DNA of 64,000 bases from Methanocaldococcus lauensis (GTDB lineage Archaea > AGJL01 > Methanococci > Methanococcales > Methanocaldococcaceae), in NCBI RefSeq assembly GCF_902827225.1, contig NZ_LR792632.1:1135030-1199029 (forward strand), given 5' to 3'. The notes beneath the pieces are model-generated. The model saw only the letters and a list, made by a program, of their open reading frames with translations, was not told the DNA's origin and made no database searches. Within the stretch, counting starts at the first letter, position 1, and the number at the start of each line of letters is the position of its first letter. This document shows positions 51,171 through 61,330 of the stretch, piece after piece. The position numbers were made by a program, and so were the translations under genes.

Positions 51171-53129
51171 TTATCTTACTTTACTCCCTACTTTTATATT
51201 CTTATCAACAGTTAATAGACAAACATTTCTTTCATCATCTTCAGCCGCTAATATCATTCCTTCAGATACAACTCCACACAACTTGGCAGGTTTTAAGTTA
51301 CAAACGACAATTACTTTTTTTCCAATTAATTCTTCAGGCTTATAATAATTTTTAATTCCTGAAACAATTTGTCTCTTTTCATCCCCTAAATCAACAACTA
51401 ATTTTAAAAGTTTTTTTGATTTAGGAATATCTTCAGCCTCAACAACTTCTCCTACTCTTAAATCAATTTTTTCTAAGTAATTTATATCTATTTGTTCCAT
51501 TTTTTCTCCTCCTTCATTTTCTTCTTTTTCTTTATTTTTATAGAGATTTTTCTTCATCTCTTCTATCTTTTTATCATCTATCTTTTTAAATATAATCTTT
51601 GGTTTTTTGAGTTCGTTTCCTTTTAAATTTAAATCAAGTTCTTCATTCATTAAATCCAATAAAGCAAGAGACTTTTTAGGCATATATGGATACAATAAAT
51701 ATGCTAAGGTTTTAACCACTTTGCAGCAGGTATATAATATTTCCTCCAATCTTTTTTCGTCCTCTACAGCCCATGGCTCCATCTTTTGGAAGTAACTATT
51801 CCCCTCAATAGCAAGATGCAATATATTAACTAAGGCATCTCTAAATTTGAAACTCCTTATATTTTTATCAACTAAATCAATAGTTTCTTCACATTTTTGT
51901 AATAATTTTTTATCTTCCTCTTTTAATCTCTCTTCATCTACTATTGGAACCTTTTTAAACTTTCTATGCGTAAATGTTAAAACTCTATGTGTAAAGTTTC
52001 CAATTATATTTATAAGTTCATTGTTTATCTTATTTTTAAATTCATCAAATGAGAAATCACAATCTTTAAATAAAGGGGCAGACATTATTAAGTAGTATCT
52101 CAAATAGTCTGCATCAAAATATTTAACGAAATCTTTAATCCAAATAACCCACTTTTTACTTGTACTCATCTTTTTTCCTTCTAAGGTTAGATAACCTCCA
52201 CTAATTACAGATGTTGGTAGATTATACTCTCCATGAGCTATTAACATTCCTACCCAAAATACTGCATGATGAACAGTGATATCTTTTCCAATAAAGTGAT
52301 AAATCTTTGTATCTTTTTCCAACCAATATTTTTTCCAAACATCCCCCAACATTTTTGTAAATGAGATATAACCAATAGGTGCCTCTAACCAAACATACAT
52401 TACTTGATTGGTTCCTGGAATTGGCACTCCCCAATTTAGATCCCTTGACACATCCCAATCGTGCAACTCTTTAATCCAATTTAACGCCATATTTTTAACG
52501 TGTTCAGGCATTTCTTCAGAATTTTTAATATATTCCTCTAACTCTTTTTTTAAAGCACTTAATTTAAAGAAATAATGTTTTGTCTTTTTAATAACTGGTT
52601 TTCCTTTACATATAACACAGTATGGATCCTTTAACTCATAAGGCTCCAAATGTCTCCCACAAACTTCACAATGGTCTCCTCTTGCCTCCCCTCCACAGTA
52701 TGGACAGATTCCTTCAACATATCTATCTGGCAGAAATTTTTTACAATTTTCACAGTAAAATTGCTCTATCTCTTTCTCATAAATATATCCATTCTCTTTT
52801 AACTTTAAAAAAAACTCTTGAGCAGTTTTTATATGTATCTCACTGTGTGTTTTTCCAAAAGCATCAAACTCAATTCCCAAAGAATCTAAATCCTCTTTAA
52901 TTTCTTTATGATATTTTTCAACAATCTTTTCAGGTGTTGTCCTTTCTCTTTCAGCAGTTAATACAATAGGAACTCCGTGATTGTCTGTCCCTCCTATATG
53001 TATAACATCCTCTCCTTTTAATTTTAAGTATTTATACATAATATCCGCTGGAATATAAGTACTTCTTGCATGACCTAAGTGTAAAGGCCCATTCGTATAT
53101 GCCAAGGCAGTTGTTATTAGATATCTCAT
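51171..53129 (-). CDS. metG: Methionyl-tRNA synthetase
   Basis: Class I synthetase of 652 residues. The frame opens higher, but GGAGGGATTT precedes ATG 53129, giving [14 protein letters not shown]. The HIGH motif is HLGH at 17-20, a zinc-knuckle insertion with four CxxC pairs lies at about 125-180, and the KMSKS loop is KMSTS near 330. The anticodon-binding helical domain follows, then a lysine/glutamate linker and an EMAPII-like tRNA-binding OB domain in the last 110 residues. Full length and typical of archaea. Confidence 0.97.
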   Translation of the reverse strand: MRYLITTALAYTNGPLHLGHARSTYIPADIMYKYLKLKGEDVIHIGGTDNHGVPIVLTAERERTTPEKIVEKYHKEIKEDLDSLGIEFDAFGKTHSEIHIKTAQEFFLKLKENGYIYEKEIEQFYCENCKKFLPDRYVEGICPYCGGEARGDHCEVCGRHLEPYELKDPYCVICKGKPVIKKTKHYFFKLSALKKELEEYIKNSEEMPEHVKNMALNWIKELHDWDVSRDLNWGVPIPGTNQVMYVWLEAPIGYISFTKMLGDVWKKYWLEKDTKIYHFIGKDITVHHAVFWVGMLIAHGEYNLPTSVISGGYLTLEGKKMSTSKKWVIWIKDFVKYFDADYLRYYLIMSAPLFKDCDFSFDEFKNKINNELINIIGNFTHRVLTFTHRKFKKVPIVDEERLKEEDKKLLQKCEETIDLVDKNIRSFKFRDALVNILHLAIEGNSYFQKMEPWAVEDEKRLEEILYTCCKVVKTLAYLLYPYMPKKSLALLDLMNEELDLNLKGNELKKPKIIFKKIDDKKIEEMKKNLYKNKEKEENEGGEKMEQIDINYLEKIDLRVGEVVEAEDIPKSKKLLKLVVDLGDEKRQIVSGIKNYYKPEELIGKKVIVVCNLKPAKLCGVVSEGMILAAEDDERNVCLLTVDKNIKVGSKVR

Positions 53130-53242
53130 ATTAAATCCCTCCAATAGAGTTTTTTAATTAAAATTCAAACAATTAAAAAGTTAAAAAGTCAATTTTAATA
53201 AATGAATTTTATGAGCTGAAAATAACAAAAGTAAAATTTAGA

Positions 53243-54478
53243 TTACCCTTCAATAGTTCCATATCCTATTAATCTCCATCTTGACCCTACTCTTCTACTT
53301 ATAGCCACTCTATCCCCAATATCTGCACATATTGGTATTTTTAATTTTATATCTGCTATATCTCCTCTTGCTGATGTTATAACCCCTGCAGTTGTAGCAG
53401 TTCCAATATTCAGCATTAAAACCTCTCCTGTTCTTAATGGCTCAATTTTTAACTCTTCCTTAGTACCAACGACTCTCTCTAATAAATTAGCCTTTATAGT
53501 AATTTTTTCCCTTATTGGAGGGAGTGTTCCTGGCAAGCCAACAACACTTCCAGTTAATGCGTCTGACTTTGTTAAGTATGGATCTAATGTTGTCCCAACC
53601 CCAATTAAACCTCCCGGATGTGCTTTTTTAAGTATTGTATTTCCAGCAGCTAATGAGACAATTTTAGTAGTTAATGGTTTCCAAAATGTTTTATTTCCTT
53701 CAGTTACCTTAATCCCTGGTCTAATTTCAATTTCATCTCCTACTTTGAAAGTACCCTGTATTATTGCTCCTCCCAATACTCCTCCTTTTAAATCTTTAAT
53801 TTCAGTTCCTGGCTTATTTATATCGAAACTTCTTGCAACATACATTCTTGGTGTAGCGTTAGGATCTCTTTCAGGCGTAGGAATAAAATCTTGTATTGCC
53901 TTTAATAAAACATCAATATTTGCTTCGTGGTGGGCAGAGATTGGGATTATTGGAGCATTTTCAGCAATAGTTCCCTTAACAAATTCCTTTATCTGTCTAT
54001 AATTTTCTTCTGCCTGTTTTTCATCAACTAAGTCAATTTTATTTTGAACGATAATAATTTTGTCAATTCCTAAGATTTCTAAAGCCATTAAATGCTCTTT
54101 TGTTTGAGGTTGTGGACATGGTTCATTGGCGGCTATAACTAATATAGCCCCATCCATCAGTGAAGCTCCTGATAACATCGTAGCCATTAATGTTTCATGC
54201 CCTGGAGAATCTACAAATGAAACTCTTCTTAAAAATTCAGTTTCAGCTAAACAGTTTGGACATCTTGGTTTAGTTGTATAAGTTCCACATTGTGGGCATT
54301 TTCTTATCTCACAATCTGCATATCCCAACCTAATTGATATACCTCTCCTCAACTCTTCACTATGTCTATCTGTCCAGATTCCAGTTAATGCCTTTGTTAA
54401 ACTTGTTTTTCCGTGATCAACATGACCAACCATTCCAATATTTACTTCTGCCTGTTTAGATTGTTTTTTCTTTGCCAT
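53243..54478 (-). CDS. eif2g: Translation initiation factor 2 subunit gamma
   Basis: GTPase core of archaeal eIF2 that brings initiator Met-tRNA to the ribosome. 411 residues. G1 is GHVDHGKT at 18-25, the zinc knuckle CPQCGTY...CPNC is at about 60-75, G3 is DSPGHE, G4 is NKID, and the beta-barrel domains II and III follow. GGGGATAATT precedes the start. S6e lies 256 bases upstream on the same strand; that gap is AT-rich and carries a possible terminator. Confidence 0.97.
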   Translation of the reverse strand: MAKKKQSKQAEVNIGMVGHVDHGKTSLTKALTGIWTDRHSEELRRGISIRLGYADCEIRKCPQCGTYTTKPRCPNCLAETEFLRRVSFVDSPGHETLMATMLSGASLMDGAILVIAANEPCPQPQTKEHLMALEILGIDKIIIVQNKIDLVDEKQAEENYRQIKEFVKGTIAENAPIIPISAHHEANIDVLLKAIQDFIPTPERDPNATPRMYVARSFDINKPGTEIKDLKGGVLGGAIIQGTFKVGDEIEIRPGIKVTEGNKTFWKPLTTKIVSLAAGNTILKKAHPGGLIGVGTTLDPYLTKSDALTGSVVGLPGTLPPIREKITIKANLLERVVGTKEELKIEPLRTGEVLMLNIGTATTAGVITSARGDIADIKLKIPICADIGDRVAISRRVGSRWRLIGYGTIEG

Positions 54479-54649
54479 AATTATCCCCCATGTTAATTAA
54501 ATTAATTTATTGAAATAATCTTAACAACTAATAAAGATTAATAATGTGTAAATATTAAGTTTTATTTATGACTTTAACGATATTTTAAAACATTATAGTG
54601 TTTCCACATTATTTATATTTAATGTTGCAAAAAATAGTATTAAAGATAA

Positions 54650-54673
54650 AAATGAATTTACTGAGATTCATTT
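54650..54673 (-). terminator. Hairpin after the S6e gene, possible terminator
   Basis: AAATGAAT at 54650-54657 pairs with ATTCATTT at 54666-54673 around an 8-base loop. On the minus strand the stem is followed by a T-rich stretch. Archaeal termination relies mostly on T runs, so the hairpin may be incidental. Confidence 0.3.
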
Positions 54674-54734
54674 AAAAACTAACTATGAAAAATAAAAAAT
54701 AAATAAATTATGCTAATTTTAACATTTATTCACT

Positions 54735-55118
54735 TTACTCTCCACCTTCTAATCCTAACAATTCAGGAATTGATTTTTCACCATATTCAACAACTTTACA
54801 GTTGATTTGGACAATATCTGGAGCTATTGTATTTCCTCTTACTGTTTTTCTTCTTCTCTCTCCTTTTCTTTTTGGTCTAAATCCTGGTGGAGCACTTAGT
54901 AAAACTCTAACTTTTCTACTTCCGTGGATATCTGGTCTCATTGGAAATCCACTTGAATCAGAACCTCCAGTTATTTCTAATTTGTATCCTTCTAACCCTA
55001 AGATACTACCGTCAAATGTTTCTCCTATTCTTTTTCCAACTAATGGAGTGTTATCTGCCTCTATTTGATAGCATCTACCTGTTTTTGGATCTGCAACAAC
55101 AAACTTTGCTGTAGGCAT
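54735..55118 (-). CDS. rps6e: 30S ribosomal protein S6e
   Basis: 127 residues, the archaeal size. [19 protein letters not shown] at the start and [21 protein letters not shown] (split) in the middle are the family signature; the basic [13 protein letters not shown] segment follows. Component of the small ribosomal subunit, cytosolic. GGAGGTAATTAC precedes the start. The upstream 307-base gap holds the structured GC-rich island at 55262-55380, while 55119-55261 is AT-rich and probably carries its promoter. Confidence 0.97.
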   Translation of the reverse strand: MPTAKFVVADPKTGRCYQIEADNTPLVGKRIGETFDGSILGLEGYKLEITGGSDSSGFPMRPDIHGSRKVRVLLSAPPGFRPKRKGERRRKTVRGNTIAPDIVQINCKVVEYGEKSIPELLGLEGGE

Positions 55119-55261
55119 TGTAATTACCTCCTTTATGTTGTTTTATTTAATTTTTTATTTTTGTAGTATATTGAATTATTCAGTTATTTAGTTTTTTAAA
55201 TTTAATTTTAATTTATCTTTTTAATTCTATAATAAAACAGTTTAAATTTTTAATTTTAATT

Positions 55262-55380
55262 AGTTATCCCCCTATGCCTCACCAGTTTCATCATTTAACT
55301 ACCCCTTTGGGGTTAAAGGGGTAGAATATCCACTGGATCATCGACGAGTCCCAACTCCTATATAGAGGAGTCAGGACAAT
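55262..55380. ncRNA. Structured GC-rich island, candidate non-coding RNA (strand uncertain)
   Basis: In an otherwise AT-rich gap this block is clearly GC-richer and folds well. Hairpin 1 has a perfect 10-base stem CTACCCCTTT/AAAGGGGTAG (55299-55308 with 55315-55324), flanked by CCAGT/ACTGG (55282-55286 with 55332-55336). Hairpin 2 has ACTCCT/AGGAGT (55354-55359 with 55366-55371), extended past a small loop by GTCC/GGAC (55348-55351 with 55374-55377). No open frame, tRNA, complete C/D box set or clear H/ACA arrangement is present. In such hyperthermophile genomes GC-rich islands usually mark functional RNAs. The strand cannot be decided from sequence. Confidence 0.5.
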
Positions 55381-55425
55381 AGACATAAGATTTATTGAAA
55401 TCATTGTTTTAAATAATTTTTGGTC

Positions 55426-55620
55426 TTAAACCTTAAATGCTATTGAAATTATATAGTATAAAGTTATGAGTATAGCAATTGCTAAAAACATATATTGAGA
55501 TCTTAACATTCTTTTTCTTTTTTGCATATATTCCATTCTACATTTTTCTGAACAAAAAACCTGATCTGGAGGAATTGAGATACCACAATTTAAACAGTGT
55601 CTATGCTTTGGAATTTCCAT
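55426..55620 (-). CDS. DUF2116 zinc-ribbon membrane protein
   Basis: 64 residues. An N-terminal treble-clef-like zinc ribbon uses C9-x2-C12 and C23-x3-C27, followed by a basic stretch (MQKRKRMLRSQ) and one C-terminal membrane helix (MFLAIAILITLYYIISIAF). This is the layout of the small archaeal DUF2116 family. The function is unknown. It begins two bases after the end of pyrH and so is in its operon. Confidence 0.82.
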   Translation of the reverse strand: MEIPKHRHCLNCGISIPPDQVFCSEKCRMEYMQKRKRMLRSQYMFLAIAILITLYYIISIAFKV

Positions 55621-55622
55621 AA

Positions 55623-56303
55623 TTATCCCTCTATTATTGTACCATTTATTATTCCTTTACTAACATTTAAAAGTTCTTCAGGTGTTCCTTTAACAACCAC
55701 TACTTTTAATTTAGCTCTTTCAATAATTTTAGCCGCTAATAAATCAATAACTGATGATGATCCTGCCTCTAATGAAAATGATAAAGCTAAATCAACGAGT
55801 TGTTTTGCAGAAATTTTATCAAATTTTTTTGCATCTTTATATTTGTTAGGATCTTTATTATAGACACCATCTACATTTGTTCCTATAACTAATAGATCAG
55901 CGTTTATAAACTCTGCCAATGAGGCAGAAACAGCATCAGTAGTATGACCCGGATGAGTTCCACCCATAACTGGAATCTTTCCTAAACTTAAAATTAATTC
56001 TGCCTCTTCAAAAGATGTTGGAACTTTTTTTATACTATAGTCTCCTAATGCTGAAATTAAAATCATTGCGTTCATTCTCGTAGCCATTATTCCAATTTCA
56101 TCGCAAAAACTATTATTAGCTTTAAGTTCTCTTGCTATACTTATATATTCTCTTGCTGTCTTTCCTCCTCCAACAACTATCGCTATTTCATGCCCTTCAT
56201 CTTTTATCTTTTTAAAAACATCTGCATATTCTTTAATCTTTTTAGCATTCGCTCCTTCCTTTGGCATTATAACTGAACCACCCAAATCAAAAACTATCCT
56301 CAT
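55623..56303 (-). CDS. pyrH: UMP kinase
   Basis: Phosphorylates UMP to UDP in pyrimidine synthesis. 226 residues, archaeal type of the amino-acid kinase fold. RIVFDLGGSVI at the start, VVGGGKTAREYI near 52, GGTHPGHTTDAV near 127 and NVDGVYNKDP near 155 are conserved. Two ATG codons are adjacent; spacing from GGTGAT favours the second (56303). The upstream gap to 56698 contains its promoter region and the histone remnant. Confidence 0.95.
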   Translation of the reverse strand: MRIVFDLGGSVIMPKEGANAKKIKEYADVFKKIKDEGHEIAIVVGGGKTAREYISIARELKANNSFCDEIGIMATRMNAMILISALGDYSIKKVPTSFEEAELILSLGKIPVMGGTHPGHTTDAVSASLAEFINADLLVIGTNVDGVYNKDPNKYKDAKKFDKISAKQLVDLALSFSLEAGSSSVIDLLAAKIIERAKLKVVVVKGTPEELLNVSKGIINGTIIEG

Positions 56304-56500
56304 CATATCACCAAAAGTATATAATGAGTATTTTTGCTAATAAAAACAAAACATACTTGGTATATAAAATTAATCTTACCAAACTTTTTATTTCTACCTT
56401 CTACTAATTATTTCATAATATATTTAAATATTTGGATTAATATCCACAAAAAATAAAAAGGTGTAATATAATTATAATATTACTGTAAAGTTACCACATA

Positions 56501-56637
56501 CTAACTTAGAGTCAACTTGATATCCGAGCCAAACTCTTTAGCAACCTTCTCATACATTTAGCAATAGCTCTACTTACTCTCTCTGCTCCTGCCTTCTTCA
56601 ATATTCTTTCAAATGGTGCTACTGGTAGCTCTCCCAT
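56501..56637 (-). pseudogene. Remnant of an archaeal histone gene
   Basis: From ATG 56637 the minus strand reads [20 protein letters not shown] and then VSRAIAKC, which is plainly the first half of an archaeal histone ([20 protein letters not shown]). The frame then ends at 56512, 41 codons from the start. A +1 shift restores a histone-like end, with SDIKLTLS and a stop at 56501, matching the usual EDIKLAL terminus. The central alpha-2 helix is missing, so this is not a functional 67-residue histone. The position between pyrH and the THUMP gene is where I recall a histone gene (MJ1258) in M. jannaschii. The rest of the gap 56307-56698 is AT-rich with nothing else seen. Confidence 0.75.
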
Positions 56638-56698
56638 TAATCTCTTTTTAGGCTTTTACATTTTTAGTTTTTATAATAGGAGTATATATATTTTTCTC

Positions 56699-57748
56699 TT
56701 AAGTTTTTTTAAGAATTATAGTGAGTTCGTTTTTAGTATTTGCCTTTAGATTAATTATTTTATATATTTTTATATTATTATGTTTATTTAAAATACTTAT
56801 AACTTTTTCTAAATCTTCTTTAATTGTTCTATATTTTCTTGCCTTTAATGTATGAATTATATATTTATCTTTTTTTAAGTATTTTGCAAATTTTAAAGTA
56901 AGTAATATAGATTCCTCTGGATATAAGTTAGTGTCATTGGTAATTAAATCAATTTCTTTATCAATTTCTTTTTTAAAATCTACATATTCAGCTTTCTTTT
57001 TTATATGAACTATGTTTTTAGCATTTACTTTTAAATCTCCAGGATCAATTGCATAAACTATTTTAGCCTTTTTCGATAAAACCTTGACCCATCCTCCAGG
57101 AGATGAGCCAATATCAACGACACAATTTAAATTTTCAAAAATATCTGGATATATTTTCATTAACTCTAAAATCTTTCTTTCTGACCTATTTAATGGTCGT
57201 TCATTATATCTTTTTAATTTTTTTAATCTCTCTATATTTTCTTTAATAACGAATTCATTAAAATCATTATTAAAAATAGATATATAGGTTTTATCTTGTA
57301 AAATTTCAATATTCACTTTAAAATCCCAATCTTTTAAATTAACTTTTAAATTTAAATTTTTAAAATTGTCTAATATATACTTTCCAATAATTTTTTCCAA
57401 CTCTTCGCTTGTAAAATTATGCTGTCCTCTTCTATTACATCTAACCACGAAGGATTTGCCTTTTATATATTCTTTCTTTTCATTTATTAATAAAGATACA
57501 TTCTTTTTTATTTCCTCGATATCTGTTTGGCATTTTAGTTCTAAAGGAATTAACCTAAGTAAAAATTTTAAATTGTCTTTATTTTCTTTAATATAATTTA
57601 AAAATTCGTAAGGATTATTAGAATAAGCTATTAATATCCCTCTAAATGGTGTCCAAGATATTTTCTTTTTTATTGGTAATTTCTCTAATTCTTCCTTTAA
57701 TTTTGGCTCAAATCCAGGCTTTGTTGTTATTAAAGCAACGGGTTTCAT
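56699..57748 (-). CDS. THUMP-domain FtsJ-like RNA methyltransferase
   Basis: 349 residues. An N-terminal region of about 190 residues contains a THUMP-like RNA-binding domain (GKSFVVRCNRRGQHNFTSEEL at about 97-117, in parts), followed by an RrmJ/FtsJ Rossmann domain with VVDIGSSPGGWVKVLSKKAK near 212-231, the catalytic-type ITNDTNLYPEE and HTLKARK. FtsJ enzymes methylate ribose 2'-OH of RNA; THUMP domains bind tRNA. A tRNA 2'-O-methyltransferase is likely but the site is unknown. Its start overlaps the cofD stop by four bases (ATGA). Confidence 0.82.
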   Translation of the reverse strand: MKPVALITTKPGFEPKLKEELEKLPIKKKISWTPFRGILIAYSNNPYEFLNYIKENKDNLKFLLRLIPLELKCQTDIEEIKKNVSLLINEKKEYIKGKSFVVRCNRRGQHNFTSEELEKIIGKYILDNFKNLNLKVNLKDWDFKVNIEILQDKTYISIFNNDFNEFVIKENIERLKKLKRYNERPLNRSERKILELMKIYPDIFENLNCVVDIGSSPGGWVKVLSKKAKIVYAIDPGDLKVNAKNIVHIKKKAEYVDFKKEIDKEIDLITNDTNLYPEESILLTLKFAKYLKKDKYIIHTLKARKYRTIKEDLEKVISILNKHNNIKIYKIINLKANTKNELTIILKKT

Positions 57749-58671
57749 AGATTTCCACTAAACTCTATAATATTTTTTGCTAATCTAACTTTGTCCTCTA
57801 ATGTTTTCATAATTGTATTTGTTATTAAAACTTCACAAGGTAGTTCTTTAGCTAACTCTTTATCAGTTTTATCTACAACTAATATATCTACTATATCCTT
57901 ATAAAATTCATAAACTCCTCTAATTGACACTTCATAACCTTTAACCTTCATCAACTTTCCTGCAGGTCCAGAGACAGCAAAATTTCCAACAATAGGAGAG
58001 ACAACGACAACTTTTTTATCTTTCAATATTTCTCTAATTCCCTTTAAACTTAAAATAGGTCCTATGGATGTTATTGGATTAGAGGGACCAATAATAACAA
58101 GGTCACTTTTTTCCAAAGATTCTAAAGATTTTTCGCAAGGTTTGGCATATAGACAATTTTCATAAATAACATCTAAGACATTAACATCTCCCTTTCTCTT
58201 AACCCAAAAGTCGTGAAATTTTAATAAGTCAATCTTACCATCAACATTGGCCAAAATTTTTGTCTCAACTCTATCGTCTGTCATAGGAATAACTTTTGCT
58301 TTAATTTTTAACGCCTCTCTTTCCATCTCAACGATTTCAGAGAGTTTATAACCTCTTCTTAAATAATAACTTTTGTGCATTTTTAATGCCCTATCTTTGT
58401 CCCCAATTTTTAAAACTTCATCAAATCCCAAATTTTTAAGTTGTTCGTGAGTATAAAATGTATCTCCTTTAACTCCATACCAAGTATCTTCGTTAATTAA
58501 ATCAGCAAGTGTATATAGAACGGTATCAACATCTGGAGATAAATATAGATCTCCTATCCAAGTATCTTCACCAGTATTAACAATAACAGATAATTTCTCA
58601 TTATCAACAACTCTTTTTAAACCCTGTAATAGTTTTGGAGTTCCAGTTCCACCAGATAAGACAGTAATCAC
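57745..58671 (-). CDS. cofD: 2-phospho-L-lactate transferase (coenzyme F420 synthesis)
   Basis: Transfers the phospholactyl (or phosphoenolpyruvyl) group from its guanosine carrier to the deazaflavin Fo, making F420-0. F420 is the hydride carrier of methanogenesis. 308 residues with the opening VLSGGTGTPKLLQGL and NTGEDTW near 37; LVIGPSNPITSIGPIL near 195 matches the family. The start is most likely GTG at 58671, placed five bases after GGTGGTC; the frame is open three codons further up. Coupled to the THUMP gene. Confidence 0.95.
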   Translation of the reverse strand: MITVLSGGTGTPKLLQGLKRVVDNEKLSVIVNTGEDTWIGDLYLSPDVDTVLYTLADLINEDTWYGVKGDTFYTHEQLKNLGFDEVLKIGDKDRALKMHKSYYLRRGYKLSEIVEMEREALKIKAKVIPMTDDRVETKILANVDGKIDLLKFHDFWVKRKGDVNVLDVIYENCLYAKPCEKSLESLEKSDLVIIGPSNPITSIGPILSLKGIREILKDKKVVVVSPIVGNFAVSGPAGKLMKVKGYEVSIRGVYEFYKDIVDILVVDKTDKELAKELPCEVLITNTIMKTLEDKVRLAKNIIEFSGNL

Positions 58672-58696
58672 AATGACCACCTAATTTAGTTAAACT

Positions 58697-59878
58697 TTAT
58701 CTTATAGGAAATTTCCACTTTAATTTTGTAATTATTTTGTGAGATATTTTATCAGTTAAATAGTATTTGTTTATTTTAGATTTATTTTCTAATATCTCAT
58801 CTATTATTTTTTTAATATTTTTTTTACCATTGTATTTTTTTGCTAACTCTTTCATTTTTAAGGCATTTCTTTTATAAACTTTAATATCTCTTATATCAAA
58901 AATTGCCTCTTCCAATCTATACAATTCTTTATATGATAAAGAGATTCCACAGCATAGTTCATGAACTTTTTTAGCATTGTTACATTGCTCTGGATGATCT
59001 AAATCAGGAATAACTATTAATGGTTTTCCAAAAGATAAAGATTCCATAATTGTTGAATGTCCTCCGTGAGATATAACAAGTTCAGAATTTTTTATTAAAT
59101 CTTTCATATTTGTTGTTATAGGAATTATCTCTATATTTTTATAATTGTAAGATGGCAAATTTAAGTCATCCTTTAACTTTTTAGCAACAGTGTAACTACC
59201 ACAAACAAGTTTAACATTGAAATCATTTTTTAAAGCAATTTTTCCAAGTTCTTCAAGTATTTTGTATCTATACTCAAATCCTCCAATAACGCTAAGTATA
59301 TAATCCTCATTTCCATCTTCAACATCGTATCTTATTAAAGGTCCAATAAATTCCATATTTTTTAAAATCTTTAAGTTGTATTCACATACAGTATATGGTG
59401 GAGGAAAATCAGGAACTATAAATTTTTCACATCTTCTATTTATCATATTTAATGCCTTCATTGTAGGATAAACTATTAAATCTGTCTTTAATTTATATTT
59501 GGTATAATTTTGATTACTTATGCAAATAACAGGCTTTTTTAAAAGTTTTGCTGCAACAACTGTGCTATACTTACAATCAGAGATTATTAAATCTGGGTTG
59601 TATTCCTTTATAATTTCATATTCTTTTTTAATTGCTTTTTTTGGACTATATTCTTTATTGAATATTGTTGAAGTTATGTCAAATTTTCCATCTTTTCCTT
59701 TAAGTTTTATCTCTGGAAAAGTTTCAAAAACTTTAAAATTGTATTTTTCTATGAAATCTTTACTTTTACCATAGGCAATGTATGCAATTTCATAACTATC
59801 TTTTAAACTCTCCCCAATAGCCAAACATCTGGTTGTATGACCAAAACCTTCCCCACAAACTGAGATTAAAATTCTCAT
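58697..59878 (-). CDS. Glycosyltransferase family 28-like protein
   Basis: 393 residues with a two-domain GT-B layout. [21 protein letters not shown] at the start is the glycine-rich N-terminal loop (quoted as motif), and [22 protein letters not shown] near 270-290 is the nucleotide-sugar-binding loop of MurG/UGT-type enzymes. The same type of gene sits in the same place in M. jannaschii as I recall it. Donor and acceptor are unknown; surface glycoconjugates are a reasonable guess. It lies 25 bases upstream of cofD on the same strand. Confidence 0.83.
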   Translation of the reverse strand: MRILISVCGEGFGHTTRCLAIGESLKDSYEIAYIAYGKSKDFIEKYNFKVFETFPEIKLKGKDGKFDITSTIFNKEYSPKKAIKKEYEIIKEYNPDLIISDCKYSTVVAAKLLKKPVICISNQNYTKYKLKTDLIVYPTMKALNMINRRCEKFIVPDFPPPYTVCEYNLKILKNMEFIGPLIRYDVEDGNEDYILSVIGGFEYRYKILEELGKIALKNDFNVKLVCGSYTVAKKLKDDLNLPSYNYKNIEIIPITTNMKDLIKNSELVISHGGHSTIMESLSFGKPLIVIPDLDHPEQCNNAKKVHELCCGISLSYKELYRLEEAIFDIRDIKVYKRNALKMKELAKKYNGKKNIKKIIDEILENKSKINKYYLTDKISHKIITKLKWKFPIR

Positions 59879-59896
59879 AATCTCCCCAATAAGTTT

Positions 59897-61207
59897 TTAT
59901 AGTAATTTTTTACTCTCTTCTGTAAGTGTTAATTTATTAATTCTTCCTATTTTTTCTTTTTTTATTATTTTTCTATCTTCTAATTCAGATACAATTCTTG
60001 AAACTTTAGGCTTACTCATTTTAGTAATTTCTACTAACTCTTTTTGTGTAATATGTCCATATTTTTTTATTAAGTCAATTATTATTTTCTCATCCTCAGT
60101 TAAAAAATCCCATAAAACTCCTTTTTTTAGATTTTGATATTCTTCTACAACCTTATTTAATTCTTCTACCTTTTCTTTCAATTTTTTATTTTCATTTTTC
60201 AATTTTTTCACAAGTTCATTTAAGTAATTAATCTCTTCCAGATATTTTTGATTTTCGTTGATAAGTTTGTCTAACTCACTTTTATACTCTGAAACCTTAT
60301 CATTTAAAACACTAATAATTTCATCTTTACTTAATATGTTTCTATTAGCCCTATTTAATTCTTCTTTTAATTCATTAATCATATTATTTAATTTTAAGAT
60401 TTCTTCATCTTTATTTTTCAATAATTTTTTTAATTTTTCCAACTCATTTATTATACTGATATTTTTTTCCAAAATTTTTTTCTTAGACCTATTTTCTCTA
60501 ATAAATAAGCCCCCAAATATTAAAATACTCAACATTAGTAATATTAAAGTATATTTTAGGTTACTATTGGTTAGTATATTGTTAGTTTCTATAATATTTT
60601 GAGTAGGAAATTTTACAAAGGTATATTTAACTGCAATAGTAAATGTTATCTCTTTATTTAAGTTGAGATTCCAAACAATTATCTGATGTTTTCCGTCAGT
60701 TGTTATCTTATAACCTGATGGGGTCACAAATAAATTTCCTTGATATGACGATATTACAGCTCCTGGTGGTAGGATAACTTCTATTGTAGCATTCTTTGAA
60801 GATATTGGAAAACTCATTATAAGTTGGTATATATCATTTTTTATCCATACGGCATCTGAAACTAAGAGATTAAATGTAATATTAGTATATTTTCTTGGCG
60901 GAACTGGTTTATCAAACTCTAAACCAAATGTGGTAGCTCCCTCTTCATATAGTATTGAATAACCTTTAATGCCATTTGGTGAGTATATGGTATAATTTTT
61001 AACATTCTGTGGAATTGTAAATGTAATACTACTAAGATTTTCATCTTTATCATTATAAATCAACAGTGTTATTGTTTCATTTATAGTATTATCGGGATTA
61101 ACAATACATTCAATATTTGTCTCTTTAATTACATATCCTAAAGATACATCTACAAGCAAAAGTAATAAAAATAAAGACATAATAAGTTTTGTCTTAATAG
61201 TCACCAC
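59897..61207 (-). CDS. Membrane-spanning transcription regulator: external sensor, coiled coil, wHTH
   Basis: About 436 residues. A signal peptide (LIMSLFLLLLLVDVSLGYV) is followed by an extracellular beta-rich domain to about 215, one membrane helix (YTLILLMLSILIFGGLFI, about 220-238), a long coiled coil to about 365, and a C-terminal winged helix with HITQKELVEITKMSKPKVSRIVSELEDR (in parts). This order places a DNA-binding domain in the cytosol and a sensor outside, a one-component membrane regulator. The start is uncertain: GTG at 61207 or 61204, or a later codon, because GGTGGTGA overlaps both. The glycosyltransferase gene follows 18 bases later, so envelope stress or envelope synthesis may be its theme. 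Confidence 0.75.
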   Translation of the reverse strand: MVTIKTKLIMSLFLLLLLVDVSLGYVIKETNIECIVNPDNTINETITLLIYNDKDENLSSITFTIPQNVKNYTIYSPNGIKGYSILYEEGATTFGLEFDKPVPPRKYTNITFNLLVSDAVWIKNDIYQLIMSFPISSKNATIEVILPPGAVISSYQGNLFVTPSGYKITTDGKHQIIVWNLNLNKEITFTIAVKYTFVKFPTQNIIETNNILTNSNLKYTLILLMLSILIFGGLFIRENRSKKKILEKNISIINELEKLKKLLKNKDEEILKLNNMINELKEELNRANRNILSKDEIISVLNDKVSEYKSELDKLINENQKYLEEINYLNELVKKLKNENKKLKEKVEELNKVVEEYQNLKKGVLWDFLTEDEKIIIDLIKKYGHITQKELVEITKMSKPKVSRIVSELEDRKIIKKEKIGRINKLTLTEESKKLL

Positions 61208-61330
61208 CTTAGTATATAAAATATTATAATAAAATAAACTTTATTCATTAATAAAATTTACTAATATTACACATTCAAAAAATTTAAGTTTAAGGTTTGT
61301 ATCAGCAACAATAAATAGAGGTTGAGACTT

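Noticed and set aside
55262-55380. C/D box or H/ACA guide RNA in the GC-rich island
   Set aside because: One ATGATGA occurs on the minus strand, but no CTGA at guide distance follows it; on the plus strand no ACA lies at the expected distance from a closing stem. I therefore left it as an unclassified structured RNA.
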